Shown in pieces: positions 9,103 through 18,861 of a stretch of DNA of 64,000 nt. This DNA comes from AC-69 sp963751665 (GTDB lineage Bacteria > Actinomycetota > UBA4738 > HRBIN12). Both the position numbers and the translations under genes were made by a program. The DNA is taken from contig CAVVVF010000001.1 in assembly GCA_963751665.1 (NCBI GenBank), positions 434,001-498,000 of the forward strand, read 5' to 3'. Numbering within the stretch: the stretch's first letter is position 1; every line of letters starts with the position of its first letter. The notes under the pieces are model-generated. The model was not told the DNA's origin. It saw only the letters and a list, made by a program, of their open reading frames with translations, and searched no databases.

Positions 9103-9186
9103 GGCGTGCCTCCTGGAGGGGCGGGCTTCACCGCCATCCTAGCCAATCCAGCGTGGTTGCCTTCGGGGGCCGCCCGCTTGGGCGGG

Positions 9187-10122
9187 TCAGGCGCTCTCGC
9201 CGCGATCGAGGTCCCGGTGCTCCACCGAGACGGGCAGGCCCTTGTCCCGGAAGAACGCGGCCAGCTCGTCGGCCACCACCACGGAGCGGTGCTGGCCGCC
9301 GGTGCAGCCGATGGCCACCGTGAGGTAGGCCTTCCCCTCGGCCACGAACCCGGGGACCATGAACCCGAGCAGCGCCCGGAGCCGCCGCATGAACTCGCGA
9401 TAGGTCTGCTGGCCCTTGACGTAGGTCCGGACCCGCTCGTCGGTGCCCGGCAGCGGCCGGAGCTCGTCCACCCAGTGCGGGTTGGGCAGGAACCGGACGT
9501 CGATCACCACGTCGGCGTCGCGCGGAGTGCCGTACTTGTACCCGAAGGAGCTCAGCGAGACCTGGAGGCCGGCCTCGGGAGGCGCATCGGCGAACGCGTC
9601 CCGGAGGCGGTCCCGGAGCTCGTGGGGGGTGAGGCCGGACGTGTCGACGATCAGGTCGGCGTCGCCCCGGAGGCTCTCCATCATCAGGCGCTCCTTGCGG
9701 ATGCCCTCGATGACCCGGTCGGCCGGCGCCAGGGGATGGCGGTGGCGTGTGGCGGCGTACCGGTTCACCAGGTCCTCGTCGGAGGCTTCCAGGTACAGGA
9801 TGCGGTACGGGATGGACAGGCCCTGGAGCTCCTCCAAGGCCTTCGACAGCTCGCCGAAGAAGACCCCGCCCCGGGCGTCCACCACGGTGGCGACCCGCCC
9901 CGGCCCGCCGGGGCGGGCCGCCAGCTCGGCCATCTTGGGAAGGAGCGCCGGCGGCATGTTGTCGACCACGAAGAACCCCAGGTCCTCCAGGCACTTCGCC
10001 GCTTCCGACCGCCCCGCCCCGGACAGCCCGGTGATGATGGTGAACCCCGGCCCCTGCGGCCGCCGCCGGATGGAGCGCACCTTCCCCTTCGGCTCCGGGT
10101 CGCGCTTGGCCGCCTGGCCCAT
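9187..10122 (-). CDS. rapZ: RapZ/YvcJ-family nucleotide-binding protein
   Basis: P-loop protein of 311 residues. In enterobacteria RapZ is an RNase E adaptor and sensor of glucosamine 6-phosphate; its role in actinobacteria is not defined. The N-terminal P-loop reads TGLSGAGRSEAA (about residues 30-41), with Arg in place of the usual Lys, as in many actinobacterial members. The C-terminal domain shows SLSSFGYKYG, DVRFLPNPHW and IGCTGGQHRSV, which are family hallmarks. Its ATG overlaps the uvrC stop (ATGA). The uvrC-rapZ pairing is conserved in Actinomycetota. Confidence 0.94.
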   Translation of the reverse strand: MGQAAKRDPEPKGKVRSIRRRPQGPGFTIITGLSGAGRSEAAKCLEDLGFFVVDNMPPALLPKMAELAARPGGPGRVATVVDARGGVFFGELSKALEELQGLSIPYRILYLEASDEDLVNRYAATRHRHPLAPADRVIEGIRKERLMMESLRGDADLIVDTSGLTPHELRDRLRDAFADAPPEAGLQVSLSSFGYKYGTPRDADVVIDVRFLPNPHWVDELRPLPGTDERVRTYVKGQQTYREFMRRLRALLGFMVPGFVAEGKAYLTVAIGCTGGQHRSVVVADELAAFFRDKGLPVSVEHRDLDRGESA

Positions 10123-12036
10123 CAGGCGCTCACCATCCGCTCCGGCGCGGGGACGGACCCGTGGAGCCGCTCGTACACGGCCCGGGCGATCTCCGGTCCC
10201 ACGCCGGGCGTCGCCGCGATCTCTTCCAGCGACGCGCGGGACAGGCGGGCGAGCGAACCGAACCGCTTCAGCAGGGCCTTCTTGCGGGCGGGGCCGATCC
10301 CCGGCACGTCGTCGAGCGGCGAGGCCATCACCCTCTTGGCACGTCTCTGGCGGTGGTAGGTGACGGCGAACCGGTGGGCCTCGTCGCGGATGTGCTGCAG
10401 GACGAACAGGGCCTCCGAGCCCCGGGGGATGCGGAGCGGGTCGGGCTGGCCGGGGAAGTACACCTCCTCCAACCGCTTGGCCAGGCCGATGGCCGGGATG
10501 TGCAGGCCCAGATCGGCCAGGACCTTGGTGGCCACGGAGAGCTGCCCCGGCCCCCGTCCACCACGAGCAGGGACGGCGGGTAGGCGAAGCGGCGCCGCTC
10601 GGGGTCCCCCGTCTGCGGCCTGCCCGGCTCCGTGGTCGCCGTTTCCTTCGGCCCCGGCCTTCAGCCGGCGAACCGCCGCGTGAGCATCTCCTCCATGCTG
10701 GCGAAATCGTCCTGTCCGGGCACTCCCTTGATCTCGAAACGCCGGTAGTCGGATCGCTTGGGCAGCCCGTCCTCGAACACGACCATGGAGCCGACCTTGT
10801 CGGTGGGCCCGAGGTTGGAGATGTCGTAGCACTCGATCCGAAGGGGCGCCTGGGGCAGGCCGAGGACGTCGGCCAGCTCGGTCAGGGCCCGGGACCGGGC
10901 GCCGAAGTCCGAGGCTCGGCGCAGCTTGTGCCGCTGGAAGTGCTCCGGGCGTTCTGGGTCACCACCTCCAGCAGCTTGCGCTTGGCCCCTCGGCGCGGGG
11001 ACGGCGAACGTGACGGGCCCGCCCCGCCGGCCGGAGAGCCACGTCGCCAGCACGTCGGCGTCGGCGGGCATCGTCCGGCACCAGGATGCGAGGAGGGACC
11101 TCCTCGCGCTCCATGTACAGCTCGCGAACGAACGAGGCCAGCAGGCCGGGACGGTCCAGCTCCTCCACCCGGTCCACGATCCAGCCCTTGCGCCCCATGA
11201 CCCGGCCCTGGCGCACGAAGAACACCTGGAACGCCGCCTCGAGGTCGTCCTCGGCCAGGCCGATGACGTCGAGGTTCTCCGGCTGCGTCAGGACCATCTC
11301 CTGGCTCTCCAGGGCCCGGCGGGCCGCGACGAGCTGGTCGCGGAGCCTCGCCGCTCGCTCGTACTCCTGCCGCTCCGAGGCCGCCCGCATCTCGCGCTCC
11401 AGCCGCCGCGAGGACGGGGCGCTCGTTGCCCGCCAGGAAGTCGGCCAGGGCCTCGACGTGCGCGCGGTAGGACTCCTCGGTCACGCCGGTGACGTCCGGG
11501 ACGCACGGCCCGGCGCACCGGCCGATGTCGTAGTACAGGCAGGGCCGCCGGGCCCGGGCCCGCTGGTCGAAGAAGGCGTTGGAGCAGGTCCGGACGGGGA
11601 ACACGCGGGTCAGCGCGTCGAGGGTCTCGCGGATGGCGTAGGCGTGGGCGTAAGGGCCCGAAGTACCGGACGCCCTTGCGCCTGGCGCCCCGCAGACCTG
11701 GGCCCGGGGCCACTCCTCCCCCACCGTGAGCGCGAGGTACGGGTAGGACTTGTCGTCCCGGTAGCGGATGTTGAACCGGGGCCGGTGCTCCTTGATCAGG
11801 TTGTACTCGAGCATCAGGGCGTCGACCTCGTTCGACGCGACGATCCACTCCACCGACTCCGCGGCCGCCATCATGGCCTCGGTCCGGGGGTGGAGCGGCT
11901 TGCCCCAGTAGCTGGCCAGGCGCTTGCGGAGCGACTTGGCCTTGCCCACGTAGATCACGCGGCCGTCCGCGTCCCGGAAAAGGTAGGCGCCGGGCGCGTC
12001 GGGGATGGTCGAGGTATCGGGGCGGGCGACGCTCAC
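10122..12036 (-). CDS. uvrC: Excinuclease ABC subunit C, multiply frameshifted in this sequence
   Basis: UvrC makes both incisions around UvrAB-marked DNA lesions. The locus starts MSVARPDTSTIPDAPG at 12036 and contains the GIY-YIG nuclease (GAYLFRDADGRVIYVGKAKS), the UVR motif (EYERAARLRDQL), the RNase H-like nuclease (IECYDISNLG) and C-terminal HhH motifs (VPGIGPARKKALLKRFG). The reading frame is broken. There are compensating shifts near 11700/11652 and 11006/10952, single shifts near 11416, 11068 and 10553, and an in-frame TGA at 10661-10663. The last shift fits loss of one G in a GGG run, since restoring it yields DGGRGQLSVA. I infer consensus errors, because all domains are otherwise well conserved. 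Confidence 0.85.
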
Positions 12037-12059
12037 GCACCCATTCTAGGGGCGGGACC

Positions 12060-12084
12060 TGCGGCCTCAGAGGAATCGGCCGCA
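12060..12084 (-). terminator. Possible terminator hairpin after the cupredoxin lipoprotein
   Basis: Seven-base arms TGCGGCC and GGCCGCA around an 11-base loop, nine bases beyond the stop codon of the two-domain cupredoxin gene. There is no T-run, so it is weak as an intrinsic terminator. Confidence 0.3.
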
Positions 12085-12092
12085 CCTCCACG

Positions 12093-14049
12093 CTATTTCA
12101 CGACCACCTGCCCGGTCATCGTGGGGTGGACGTCGCAATGGAAGAAGTACGTCCCGGCCTGGAGTGGCGGGATGGTGTAGGTGACCTTGTCGGGGCCCGT
12201 GACCAGGTCCCCGGTGAAGAGTGGGCTGCTGAGGTCGGTCGAGCTCGGGAAGATGGCGATGTTGTGCTGGGTCCCGGCGTCGTCGTTCGTGAACGTGATG
12301 GTGGACTCCTTCCCCGCCGTCAGGGTGATGGTGCTGGTGTCGAAGGCCAGGCCCTGCGCCGTCACCTCGGTGGTGACGCCTCCCGAGGCGCCGCCTCCCC
12401 CGCCGCCGGCGGACCCACCGCCACCGCCCACCACGAGCTTCCCGAACATCTGGGTGGGATGCACGTCGCAATGGAAGTAGTAGTCGCCGGTTTTCAGCGC
12501 AGGGACCTTATAGTCGGCCGTGGCGGGACCGGTGATGATCTCGCCCTTCTCGATGGGGTTCGTGAGCTCGGCCGCGCTGGGATAGACGGAGACGTTGTGC
12601 ATGACCCCGGCGTCCTTGTTGTCGAAGGCGATGGTGAAGGGCGTGTTGACGGGGGCCTCGATGCAGTTGGTGTCGAATGCGATGCCCTGGGCCACGATGT
12701 CCACCACCCCGTTCGACACCTTCGTGCACTGTGTCGTCGGCGGAGTGGTCGTCGGCGCGGCCGACGGGGTCGGGCTGGGGACCGCGAGGTCCACGCCGGT
12801 CACCTCGGCATACGTTCCGAGCATGAGGTCCTGGCTGCCCTCCGCGTACCAGGCCACGTAGACGGCCGAGCCGTCGGGCGCGGCGGCCACGGCCGGCAGG
12901 ACGCCACCGTTCGTGTCCTTCACCTCGATCGGCTCGAACGTGTCGGCGGTGGCCAAGGCCAGGCGCACGCTGTCGGTGCCGGGGTCGTACCAGGTGACGT
13001 ACACGGTCCCCGCGTCGTCCGCGGCGATCCCCGTGGAGCGGCCGCTGTCATTGGTTCCCTTCCCGACGGTCGCCACGGTGCTCGTCTGCCAGGAGATGCC
13101 GTCCCCGGAGGTGGCCACGCGCACCTGATCGCCCGCGTAGTACGAGACGTGGATGGTCCCGTCCTTCCCCGTGGTCGCCGACAGCCCGTAGCCGTCGACA
13201 CCGGCCTCCACGGTCGAGAAGGCCCAGCCTCCCTCCTCCCCTCCGCCCAAAGCGGCGGATCGGACGCTCGATCCGTCGGAGAACAGGATCACTGGCTGAC
13301 CGGACCCGGTGACTGTGGCGGCGACCCGGTACGGTTGCGACGGACCAGACCTCCGCGGGATCGTGTCCAGCACGTCGGTCTTCCACGCCCCGGCCACCAT
13401 CGTCTTCACCGTGACCTCTTGGCCCCGGGCCGTCGCCAGGATGAACGCCACCCACGGCGTGCCTGACGGGGTCACGGCCACTGCGGGAGGCCCCAGCGGG
13501 CCGGCTCGCTGCAGGCGGGGCCTCATCGGCTGTAGCGAGCGAGGCGGTGAATGAGGTCTCCGTGCTCTCCGCGTACCACAGGCCGGTGTCGGCGGCCCAG
13601 GCCACGTGGAACCCGCCCGAAGGATCGATGGCCAGGGCCGTCCCGTTCACGTTCTGGGGCGTGATGGATTTCACTTGGGGCACCGTGGCTGGGCCGAACG
13701 GCACGCTCACGTTCGGGATGGGGGCCTGCATGGCCACCGCCCCCCGCGTCCAGACGCCGTCCTTCGTGCTGGCCATGAGAACCGCGGGAAGGGAGGGCGC
13801 CCCGATGGGACGGGTGGGCGCGATCTCTCCCTCCTTCAGCTCTGGGAGGAACCCGAAGTAGGTGATGTACGGCGTGCCCTGCGGGTCCACGGCCACCGAC
13901 GGATCCAGGCCCACGTCGTCGAGGAAGTCGGCGACCTGCGGGGTGAACTGCTTGCCGGAGCCGAAGGTGACGCTCGGCGGCGTCGGGGTGGCGCACGCGG
14001 CCGCCAGGATCCCGAGGACGAAGACGGCCCGAATGAACCTCCTGGACAT
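12093..14049 (-). CDS. Secreted lipoprotein with two tandem cupredoxin domains (one frameshift)
   Basis: Predicted cell-surface copper protein. The ATG at 14049 gives MSRRFIRAVFVLGILAAAC, a signal peptide with a lipobox-like LAAAC. The N-terminal part, of about 400 residues, is made of repeated segments such as GTPYITYFG, GTIHVSYYAG and GTVYVTWYDPG, resembling blades of a beta-propeller. After a Pro/Thr-rich linker come two plastocyanin-like domains, each with a His near HN and a C-terminal Cys-His-Met cluster (FHCDVHPTQM and FHCDVHPTM), so both can hold type 1 copper. A Gly/Ala/Ser linker joins them. A frame change near 13520 splits the gene into two open frames. The redox partner is unknown; it lies convergent to nothing obvious and downstream of uvrA. 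Confidence 0.8.
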
Positions 14050-14095
14050 GAGCGCGGGCCATGCTAGCAAGCCCGGCTGTAGCGCGCGTCCGCTC

Positions 14096-16963
14096 TTATG
14101 CGTCCTGTGGGATCCGCTCTGGCTCCAGCGGCAGCGCCCCGAGGACCTCGGCCAGGAACTGTCCGGTGTAGGACCCGGCGTTTGCGGCCACCGCTTCCGG
14201 TGGACCCTCGGCCACGATCCTGCCGCCGGCGTCCCCGCCCTCCGGCCCGAGGTCGACGATCCAATCGGCGGTCTTGATGACGTCCAGGTTGTGCTCGATC
14301 ACGAGCACCGTGTTCCCCGCGCCGACCAGCCGCTGGAGCACCGCCAGGAGCTTTCGCACGTCTTCGAAGTGGAGCCCGGTCGTGGGCTCGTCCAGCACGT
14401 ACAGGGTGTTGCCGGTGGCACGTTTCTGGAGCTCCGAGGACAGCTTGATCCGCTGGGCCTCGCCGCCGGACAGCGTGGGCGCCGGCTGTCCCAGCTTCAC
14501 GTATCCCAGCCCGACGTCCGAAAGGGTCTGGAGGTGCCGGCTGATGACAGGGATGTTGCGGAAGAACTCCAGGGCCTCGTCGACGCTCATCTCCAGGACG
14601 TCGGCGATCGAACGGTTCTTGTACTTGACCTCCAGCGTCTCGCGGTTGTACCGGTGGCCCTTGCACACCTCGCACGTCACGTAGACGTCCGGGAGGAAGT
14701 GCATCTCGATCTTGATCTGCCCGTCGCCGGCGCAGTTCTCGCACCGCCCGCCGCGGACGTTGAACGAGAACCTGCCGGGCCGGTACCCGCGGACACGGGC
14801 CTCCGGCACCTGGGCGAACAGGGCGCGGATGTGGTCGAACATACCCGTGTACGTCGCCGGGTTGGACCGGGGGGTCCGGCCGATGGGCGACTGGTCGATG
14901 TCGATGACCTTGTCGACTCGCTCCCACCCGACCAGGCGGCGGTGCTTCCCGGGGAGGACTCGCGAGCGGTACAGCTTCTGCATCAGGGCTCGAAGCAGGA
15001 CCTCCTGCACGAGCGTGGACTTTCCGGACCCGCTCACCCCCGTGACGCACGCGAACAGCCCGAGGGGCAAGGCGAAGTCCACATCCTTCAGGTTGTGCTC
15101 CCTGGCCCCCAGGACCTTCAGCCACCGCTCACCGGGCGTCCTGCGGACCTCGGGGGTGGGGATCACGCGCCGACCGGACAGGAACGCGCCGGTCAGTGAC
15201 TCCTCGTCGTCGAGCAGGCCCTTCAGGTCGCCCGAGTACACGATCTCGCCTCCAGCGCTCCCCGCGCCCGGCCCGATGTCCACGATGTGGTCCGAGGCCC
15301 GGATGGTGGCCTCGTCGTGCTCCACCACGATCAGCGTGTTGCCCAGGTCCCGGAGCCGCACCAGGGTGTCGATCAGCCGGCGGTTGTCCCGCTGGTGCAG
15401 GCCGATCGACGGCTCGTCCAGGATGTACAGCACGCCGACCAGCCCGCTCCCGATCTGCGTGGCCAGGCGGATCCGCTGGGCCTCTCCGCCCGCCAGGGTG
15501 GCCGACGCCCTGGCCAGCGCCAGGTAGTCCAGGCCCACGTCGACCAGGAATCCCAGCCGGGATCGGATCTCCTTGATCAGGCGCTCGGCGATCATCCGCT
15601 CCCGCTCGGACAGGTCCACCTGGTCGAAGAACGCGAGCGTGTCGCGGATCGAGCGCGAGGTGAGCTGGGCGATGTTCACCCCTCCGATCAGCACCGCCAG
15701 GCTCTCGGGCCGAAGGCGCGCCCCGCGGCACGTCCGGCATGGAACCTCCCGCATGTACTGCTCCAGCCGGTCCCGCTGGCTGTCGGAGTCGGTCTCCTCG
15801 TACCGGCGCTCGACCGCCGGGATGACGCCCTCGTACGTGGTCCAGTAGGAGCGGGTCCGCCCGTACCGGTTCCGGTACCGGACGTGGATCTCCTGGTCCG
15901 AGCCGTACAGCACGATGTCGCGGGCCTTCTTCGAGAGCTTCTTCCACGGCGTCTTGGTGGAGAAGCCATGGGCCTCGGCCACCGACTCCAGCACCCGGTA
16001 CCAGTACTCGAGACGGGTCCCGGCCCACGGCGCGATGGCCCCCTCCTCGATGGAGAGCTCGGGGTTCGGCACCACGAGCTCGGGGTCGACCTCCAGGCGG
16101 ATCCCCAGGCCGTCGCAGGTGGGGCAGGCGCCATACGGCGAGTTGAACGAGAAGTTCCTGGGCTGGAGCTCGTCGAACGAGATGCCGTCGTACGTGCAGG
16201 CGAGCTTCTGCGAGAAGTTCTGGACGTCCTCCTTCCCGTCCGGGGTCTGCACGGCGATGGCCGCGATCCCCTCGGCCAGCTGGAGCGCGGTCTCGATGGA
16301 GTCGGCCACCCGGCGGCGGATGTCGGGCCTGGCCACCAGGCGGTCCACCACGACCTCGATCGTGTGCTTGTAGTACCGGTCCAGCCGGATGGGCTCCGAC
16401 AGGTCCCGGACCTCGCCGTCGATCCGGGCTCGGGGGAATCCCCGGCGGGCCAGGTCGGCCAGGAGCTTCTCGTACTCCCCCTTCCGCCCTCTCACCACCG
16501 GCGCCAGGATCTGGAACCGGGTGCCCTCGGGGAGCTGCATCACCTGGTCCACGATCTGCTCGGGGGTCTGCCGGCCGATGGGCCGCCCGCACTTGGGACA
16601 GTGCGGATGACCGATCCGGGCGTAGAGCACCCGGAGGTAGTCGTAGATCTCGGTGATGGTCCCCACCGTGGACCGGGGGTTCTTGGAGGTGGACTTCTGG
16701 TCGATGGAGATGGCCGGCGAGAGCCCCTCGATGAAATCCACGTCCGGCTTCTCCATCTGGCCCAGGAACTGCCGGGCGTAGGCCGAGAGCGACTCCACGT
16801 AGCGCCGCTGGCCCTCGGCATAGATGGTGTCGAACGCCAGGGAGCTCTTCCCTGAGCCGGACAGGCCCGTGAACACGATGAGCTGGTTGCGGGGTAGCTC
16901 CAGCGTGACGTTCTTGAGGTTGTGCTCACGGGCCCCGTGAATCACGAGCGCGTCGGTGCCCAC
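14096..16963 (-). CDS. uvrA: Excinuclease ABC subunit A
   Basis: DNA-damage recognition ATPase of nucleotide excision repair, 955 residues, intact. I place the start at GTG 16963 (MGTDALVIHGAREHNLKN), where homology begins; the open frame upstream is not conserved. The first Walker A is GLSGSGKSS (about residues 31-39). Two signature motifs are visible, LAGGEAQRI and LSGGEAQRI, and the C-terminal half has VSGSGKST. Zinc-module cysteines are seen in CPKCGRPIG, CPTCDGLG and CENCAGDGQ. It lies between uvrC and uvrB, so all three excinuclease genes are within 12 kb. It is divergent from the small gene at 17056. Confidence 0.97.
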   Translation of the reverse strand: MGTDALVIHGAREHNLKNVTLELPRNQLIVFTGLSGSGKSSLAFDTIYAEGQRRYVESLSAYARQFLGQMEKPDVDFIEGLSPAISIDQKSTSKNPRSTVGTITEIYDYLRVLYARIGHPHCPKCGRPIGRQTPEQIVDQVMQLPEGTRFQILAPVVRGRKGEYEKLLADLARRGFPRARIDGEVRDLSEPIRLDRYYKHTIEVVVDRLVARPDIRRRVADSIETALQLAEGIAAIAVQTPDGKEDVQNFSQKLACTYDGISFDELQPRNFSFNSPYGACPTCDGLGIRLEVDPELVVPNPELSIEEGAIAPWAGTRLEYWYRVLESVAEAHGFSTKTPWKKLSKKARDIVLYGSDQEIHVRYRNRYGRTRSYWTTYEGVIPAVERRYEETDSDSQRDRLEQYMREVPCRTCRGARLRPESLAVLIGGVNIAQLTSRSIRDTLAFFDQVDLSERERMIAERLIKEIRSRLGFLVDVGLDYLALARASATLAGGEAQRIRLATQIGSGLVGVLYILDEPSIGLHQRDNRRLIDTLVRLRDLGNTLIVVEHDEATIRASDHIVDIGPGAGSAGGEIVYSGDLKGLLDDEESLTGAFLSGRRVIPTPEVRRTPGERWLKVLGAREHNLKDVDFALPLGLFACVTGVSGSGKSTLVQEVLLRALMQKLYRSRVLPGKHRRLVGWERVDKVIDIDQSPIGRTPRSNPATYTGMFDHIRALFAQVPEARVRGYRPGRFSFNVRGGRCENCAGDGQIKIEMHFLPDVYVTCEVCKGHRYNRETLEVKYKNRSIADVLEMSVDEALEFFRNIPVISRHLQTLSDVGLGYVKLGQPAPTLSGGEAQRIKLSSELQKRATGNTLYVLDEPTTGLHFEDVRKLLAVLQRLVGAGNTVLVIEHNLDVIKTADWIVDLGPEGGDAGGRIVAEGPPEAVAANAGSYTGQFLAEVLGALPLEPERIPQDA

Positions 16964-17055
16964 GGGGAGATTGTAGTGGCGGCCCCGACAAGTCCCCTCC
17001 GTGCCTGGCCACGGTCGCCGTCGGGCCGGGGGCCGCCCCGCGGTAGGCTGACCGA

Positions 17056-17358
17056 GTGACCGAGCGAGCCCAGCTGGAGAAGCTGCCCTCGGCGGAGCTG
17101 CACGACCGGGCCACCCGCCTGGCATGGCGGCGGCTCGACGTCGGCTTCCTGTGGGACCTGCTGAAGACCATCCCCGAGGCTCGGGCCTCCATCGGGGACG
17201 AGGAGCGGAGCGAGACCGACATCATGCGGCCCCTGGCTCTCCTGAACGACCTGGTGGACGCCGACCGCGGCAACCTGGCCGATGCCCTCCGTCCTCTGTA
17301 CATCGAGTACCTGGAGAAGCACGAGGTGCGCGAGGACGGCGCCGAGGGGGACACCTGA
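17056..17358 (+). CDS. Small protein of unknown function, divergent from uvrA
   Basis: A 100-residue, mostly charged and soluble protein starting at GTG 17056 (MTERAQLEKLPSAELHDR). It is rich in Leu, Arg, Asp and Glu, with predicted helices and no signal peptide, membrane segment or cysteine cluster. I do not recognise the family. Codon use matches the neighbours, and the frame is bounded by a stop at 17356-17358. Small proteins of about this size beside uvrA occur in other actinobacteria, but I infer no function. Confidence 0.7.
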   Translation: MTERAQLEKLPSAELHDRATRLAWRRLDVGFLWDLLKTIPEARASIGDEERSETDIMRPLALLNDLVDADRGNLADALRPLYIEYLEKHEVREDGAEGDT

Positions 17359-17701
17359 CGGGCCTCCCTGGGGAAAGTCCAAGCTGGGCTATCGCGAGGT
17401 CGAGCGCGGTTCGGGCTGGGTCTCGCTCGGTGATGGGACGTTCTACATCACGCTCGTCCAGATCGAGGAACGGTTCGCGGCCCGGGGCTTCCACCGCAAG
17501 GGCATCGGCGTGAACCACCTGGCGTTCCCCGCGCCGAGCGTCAAGGCGGTGGACGACTTCCACGTGTGGCTGGTGGCGCGAGGCGTCCCGGTCCTGTACG
17601 TCAGCCCGTTGGACATGGGCCACCCCGACCAGCCCAACTACGCGGTCTCCTTCGAGGACCCGGACCGGCTGAAGCTCGAGTACGTCCATCGGCCGGGATG
17701 A
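17282..17701 (+). CDS. VOC (glyoxalase/dioxygenase-like) protein, N-terminal half missing
   Basis: Only the second part of a vicinal-oxygen-chelate domain is recognisable, from about 17369 to the stop: LGYREVERGSGWVSLGDG, then VNHLAFPAPSVKAVDDF with a candidate metal His, and a C-terminal SFEDPDRLKLEYVHRP with the usual Glu. The first beta-alpha unit, which normally supplies the first metal-binding His, is absent. The initial 29 codons overlap the previous gene in another frame and look like shadow sequence. Either the gene is truncated or an assembly deletion removed about 30 codons. The stop overlaps the next start (ATGA), so the pair was probably co-translated. Confidence 0.6.
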   Translation: MPSVLCTSSTWRSTRCARTAPRGTPDGPPWGKSKLGYREVERGSGWVSLGDGTFYITLVQIEERFAARGFHRKGIGVNHLAFPAPSVKAVDDFHVWLVARGVPVLYVSPLDMGHPDQPNYAVSFEDPDRLKLEYVHRPG

Positions 17702-18858
17702 AGGGTCGATCCTCCGGCGTGGACCTATCCTCCTGGCGCGACGAGTTCCCGGTCCTGGAGCGGAAGGCGTACCTGATCAGCGCGTCGCTCGGGCCGGTCT
17801 CGCGGCGGTCCCGCCGCTATCTCGACGCGTACCTCGACGCGTGGGCCTCGAAGGGCGCTCCGGACCACGTGTGGTTCGAGGACATCTTCCCCACCATGCG
17901 CGCGCTGAAGCACCGGTTCGCGTCGCTGGCCGGCTGCCATCCCGACGAGCTGGCCATCACCACGAACATCTCGATCGCGCTCTCGACGATCGCCTCGTGC
18001 GTGGACTTCTCGAGGCGCCGCAAGGTGATCCTGTCGGAGCTGGACTTCCCCACCGACGGCCACGTCTGGCTGGCCCAGCGACCAAGGGGAGCCGAGGTCG
18101 TGTTCCTGAAGTCGCCCGACGGGCTGACGATCCCCCTCGAGGAGTACGAGCGGGCCATCGACGACGACACGGCCATCGTGATGGTGAACCGGGTGCTGTA
18201 CCGATCCAGCGCGCTCGTCGACGCCAAGGAGGTCTGCCGGATGGCTCGGGAGGCGGGAGCGTGGTCGATCGTGGACGACTACCACGGGATCGGGATCGTG
18301 CCGCTCGACCTGCACGACCTGGGCTGCGACGTGTACACCGCCGGCGTGCTGAAGTGGCTGTGCGGAGGGCCGGGCCTGGCGTTCCTGTACGCGCGGCGCG
18401 ACCTGCTTCCGGAGCTGGAGCCGGCGGTCACGGGATGGTTCGCCACTCGCGAGCCGTTCTCCTTCGACAACCAGCATCTGGAGTTCCACCCCACGGCCAG
18501 GCGACTGGAGCACGGGACCCCGCCCGCGCCGGTCTACCCGGTGGCTCTCGGGGGGCTCGAGATCATCTCGGAGGCCGGGGTGGACGCGATCCGGGAGCGG
18601 CAGGGCGAGCTGACCGACCACGTGATCGCGCGAGCCGACGCGGCGGGCCTGCCGGTGCGGACGCCGCGCGCGCGGGGCGCGCGCGGCGGCGTCGTGAACG
18701 TGGGCGTGGGCGCCGAGGCCGGCAAGATCTGCCACGCGCTCCTGGAGCGGGACGTGTGCACCGACTTCCGGGGCGACGGGCTCCGCATCTCTCCCCACTT
18801 CTTCAACACCGAGGCCGACATCGACCGCTGCTTCGAGGAGCTCGGTTCGCTCCTGTAG
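17698..18858 (+). CDS. Class V aminotransferase-family PLP enzyme
   Basis: A 386-residue PLP-dependent enzyme starting at ATG 17698, which overlaps the VOC stop. The cofactor-binding Asp is in VDDYHGIG and the Schiff-base Lys in TAGVLKWLCGGPG; both fit the fold-type I class V family (kynureninase, cysteine desulfurase, isopenicillin N epimerase-like). The ending DGLRISPHFFNTEADID matches class V enzymes that bind a carboxylate with a C-terminal Arg. The W-F-E region GWFATREPFSFD resembles kynureninase-like members. The exact reaction cannot be told from sequence. It converges on the amidohydrolase gene with three bases between stops. Confidence 0.85.
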   Translation: MKGRSSGVDLSSWRDEFPVLERKAYLISASLGPVSRRSRRYLDAYLDAWASKGAPDHVWFEDIFPTMRALKHRFASLAGCHPDELAITTNISIALSTIASCVDFSRRRKVILSELDFPTDGHVWLAQRPRGAEVVFLKSPDGLTIPLEEYERAIDDDTAIVMVNRVLYRSSALVDAKEVCRMAREAGAWSIVDDYHGIGIVPLDLHDLGCDVYTAGVLKWLCGGPGLAFLYARRDLLPELEPAVTGWFATREPFSFDNQHLEFHPTARRLEHGTPPAPVYPVALGGLEIISEAGVDAIRERQGELTDHVIARADAAGLPVRTPRARGARGGVVNVGVGAEAGKICHALLERDVCTDFRGDGLRISPHFFNTEADIDRCFEELGSLL

Positions 18859-18861
18859 GCG

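Noticed and set aside
10122..12036. uvrC as a genuine pseudogene
   Set aside because: Every domain is conserved, lesions are single-base and partly compensating, and uvrA and uvrB next to it are intact or nearly so. A consensus-error explanation covers the whole window.
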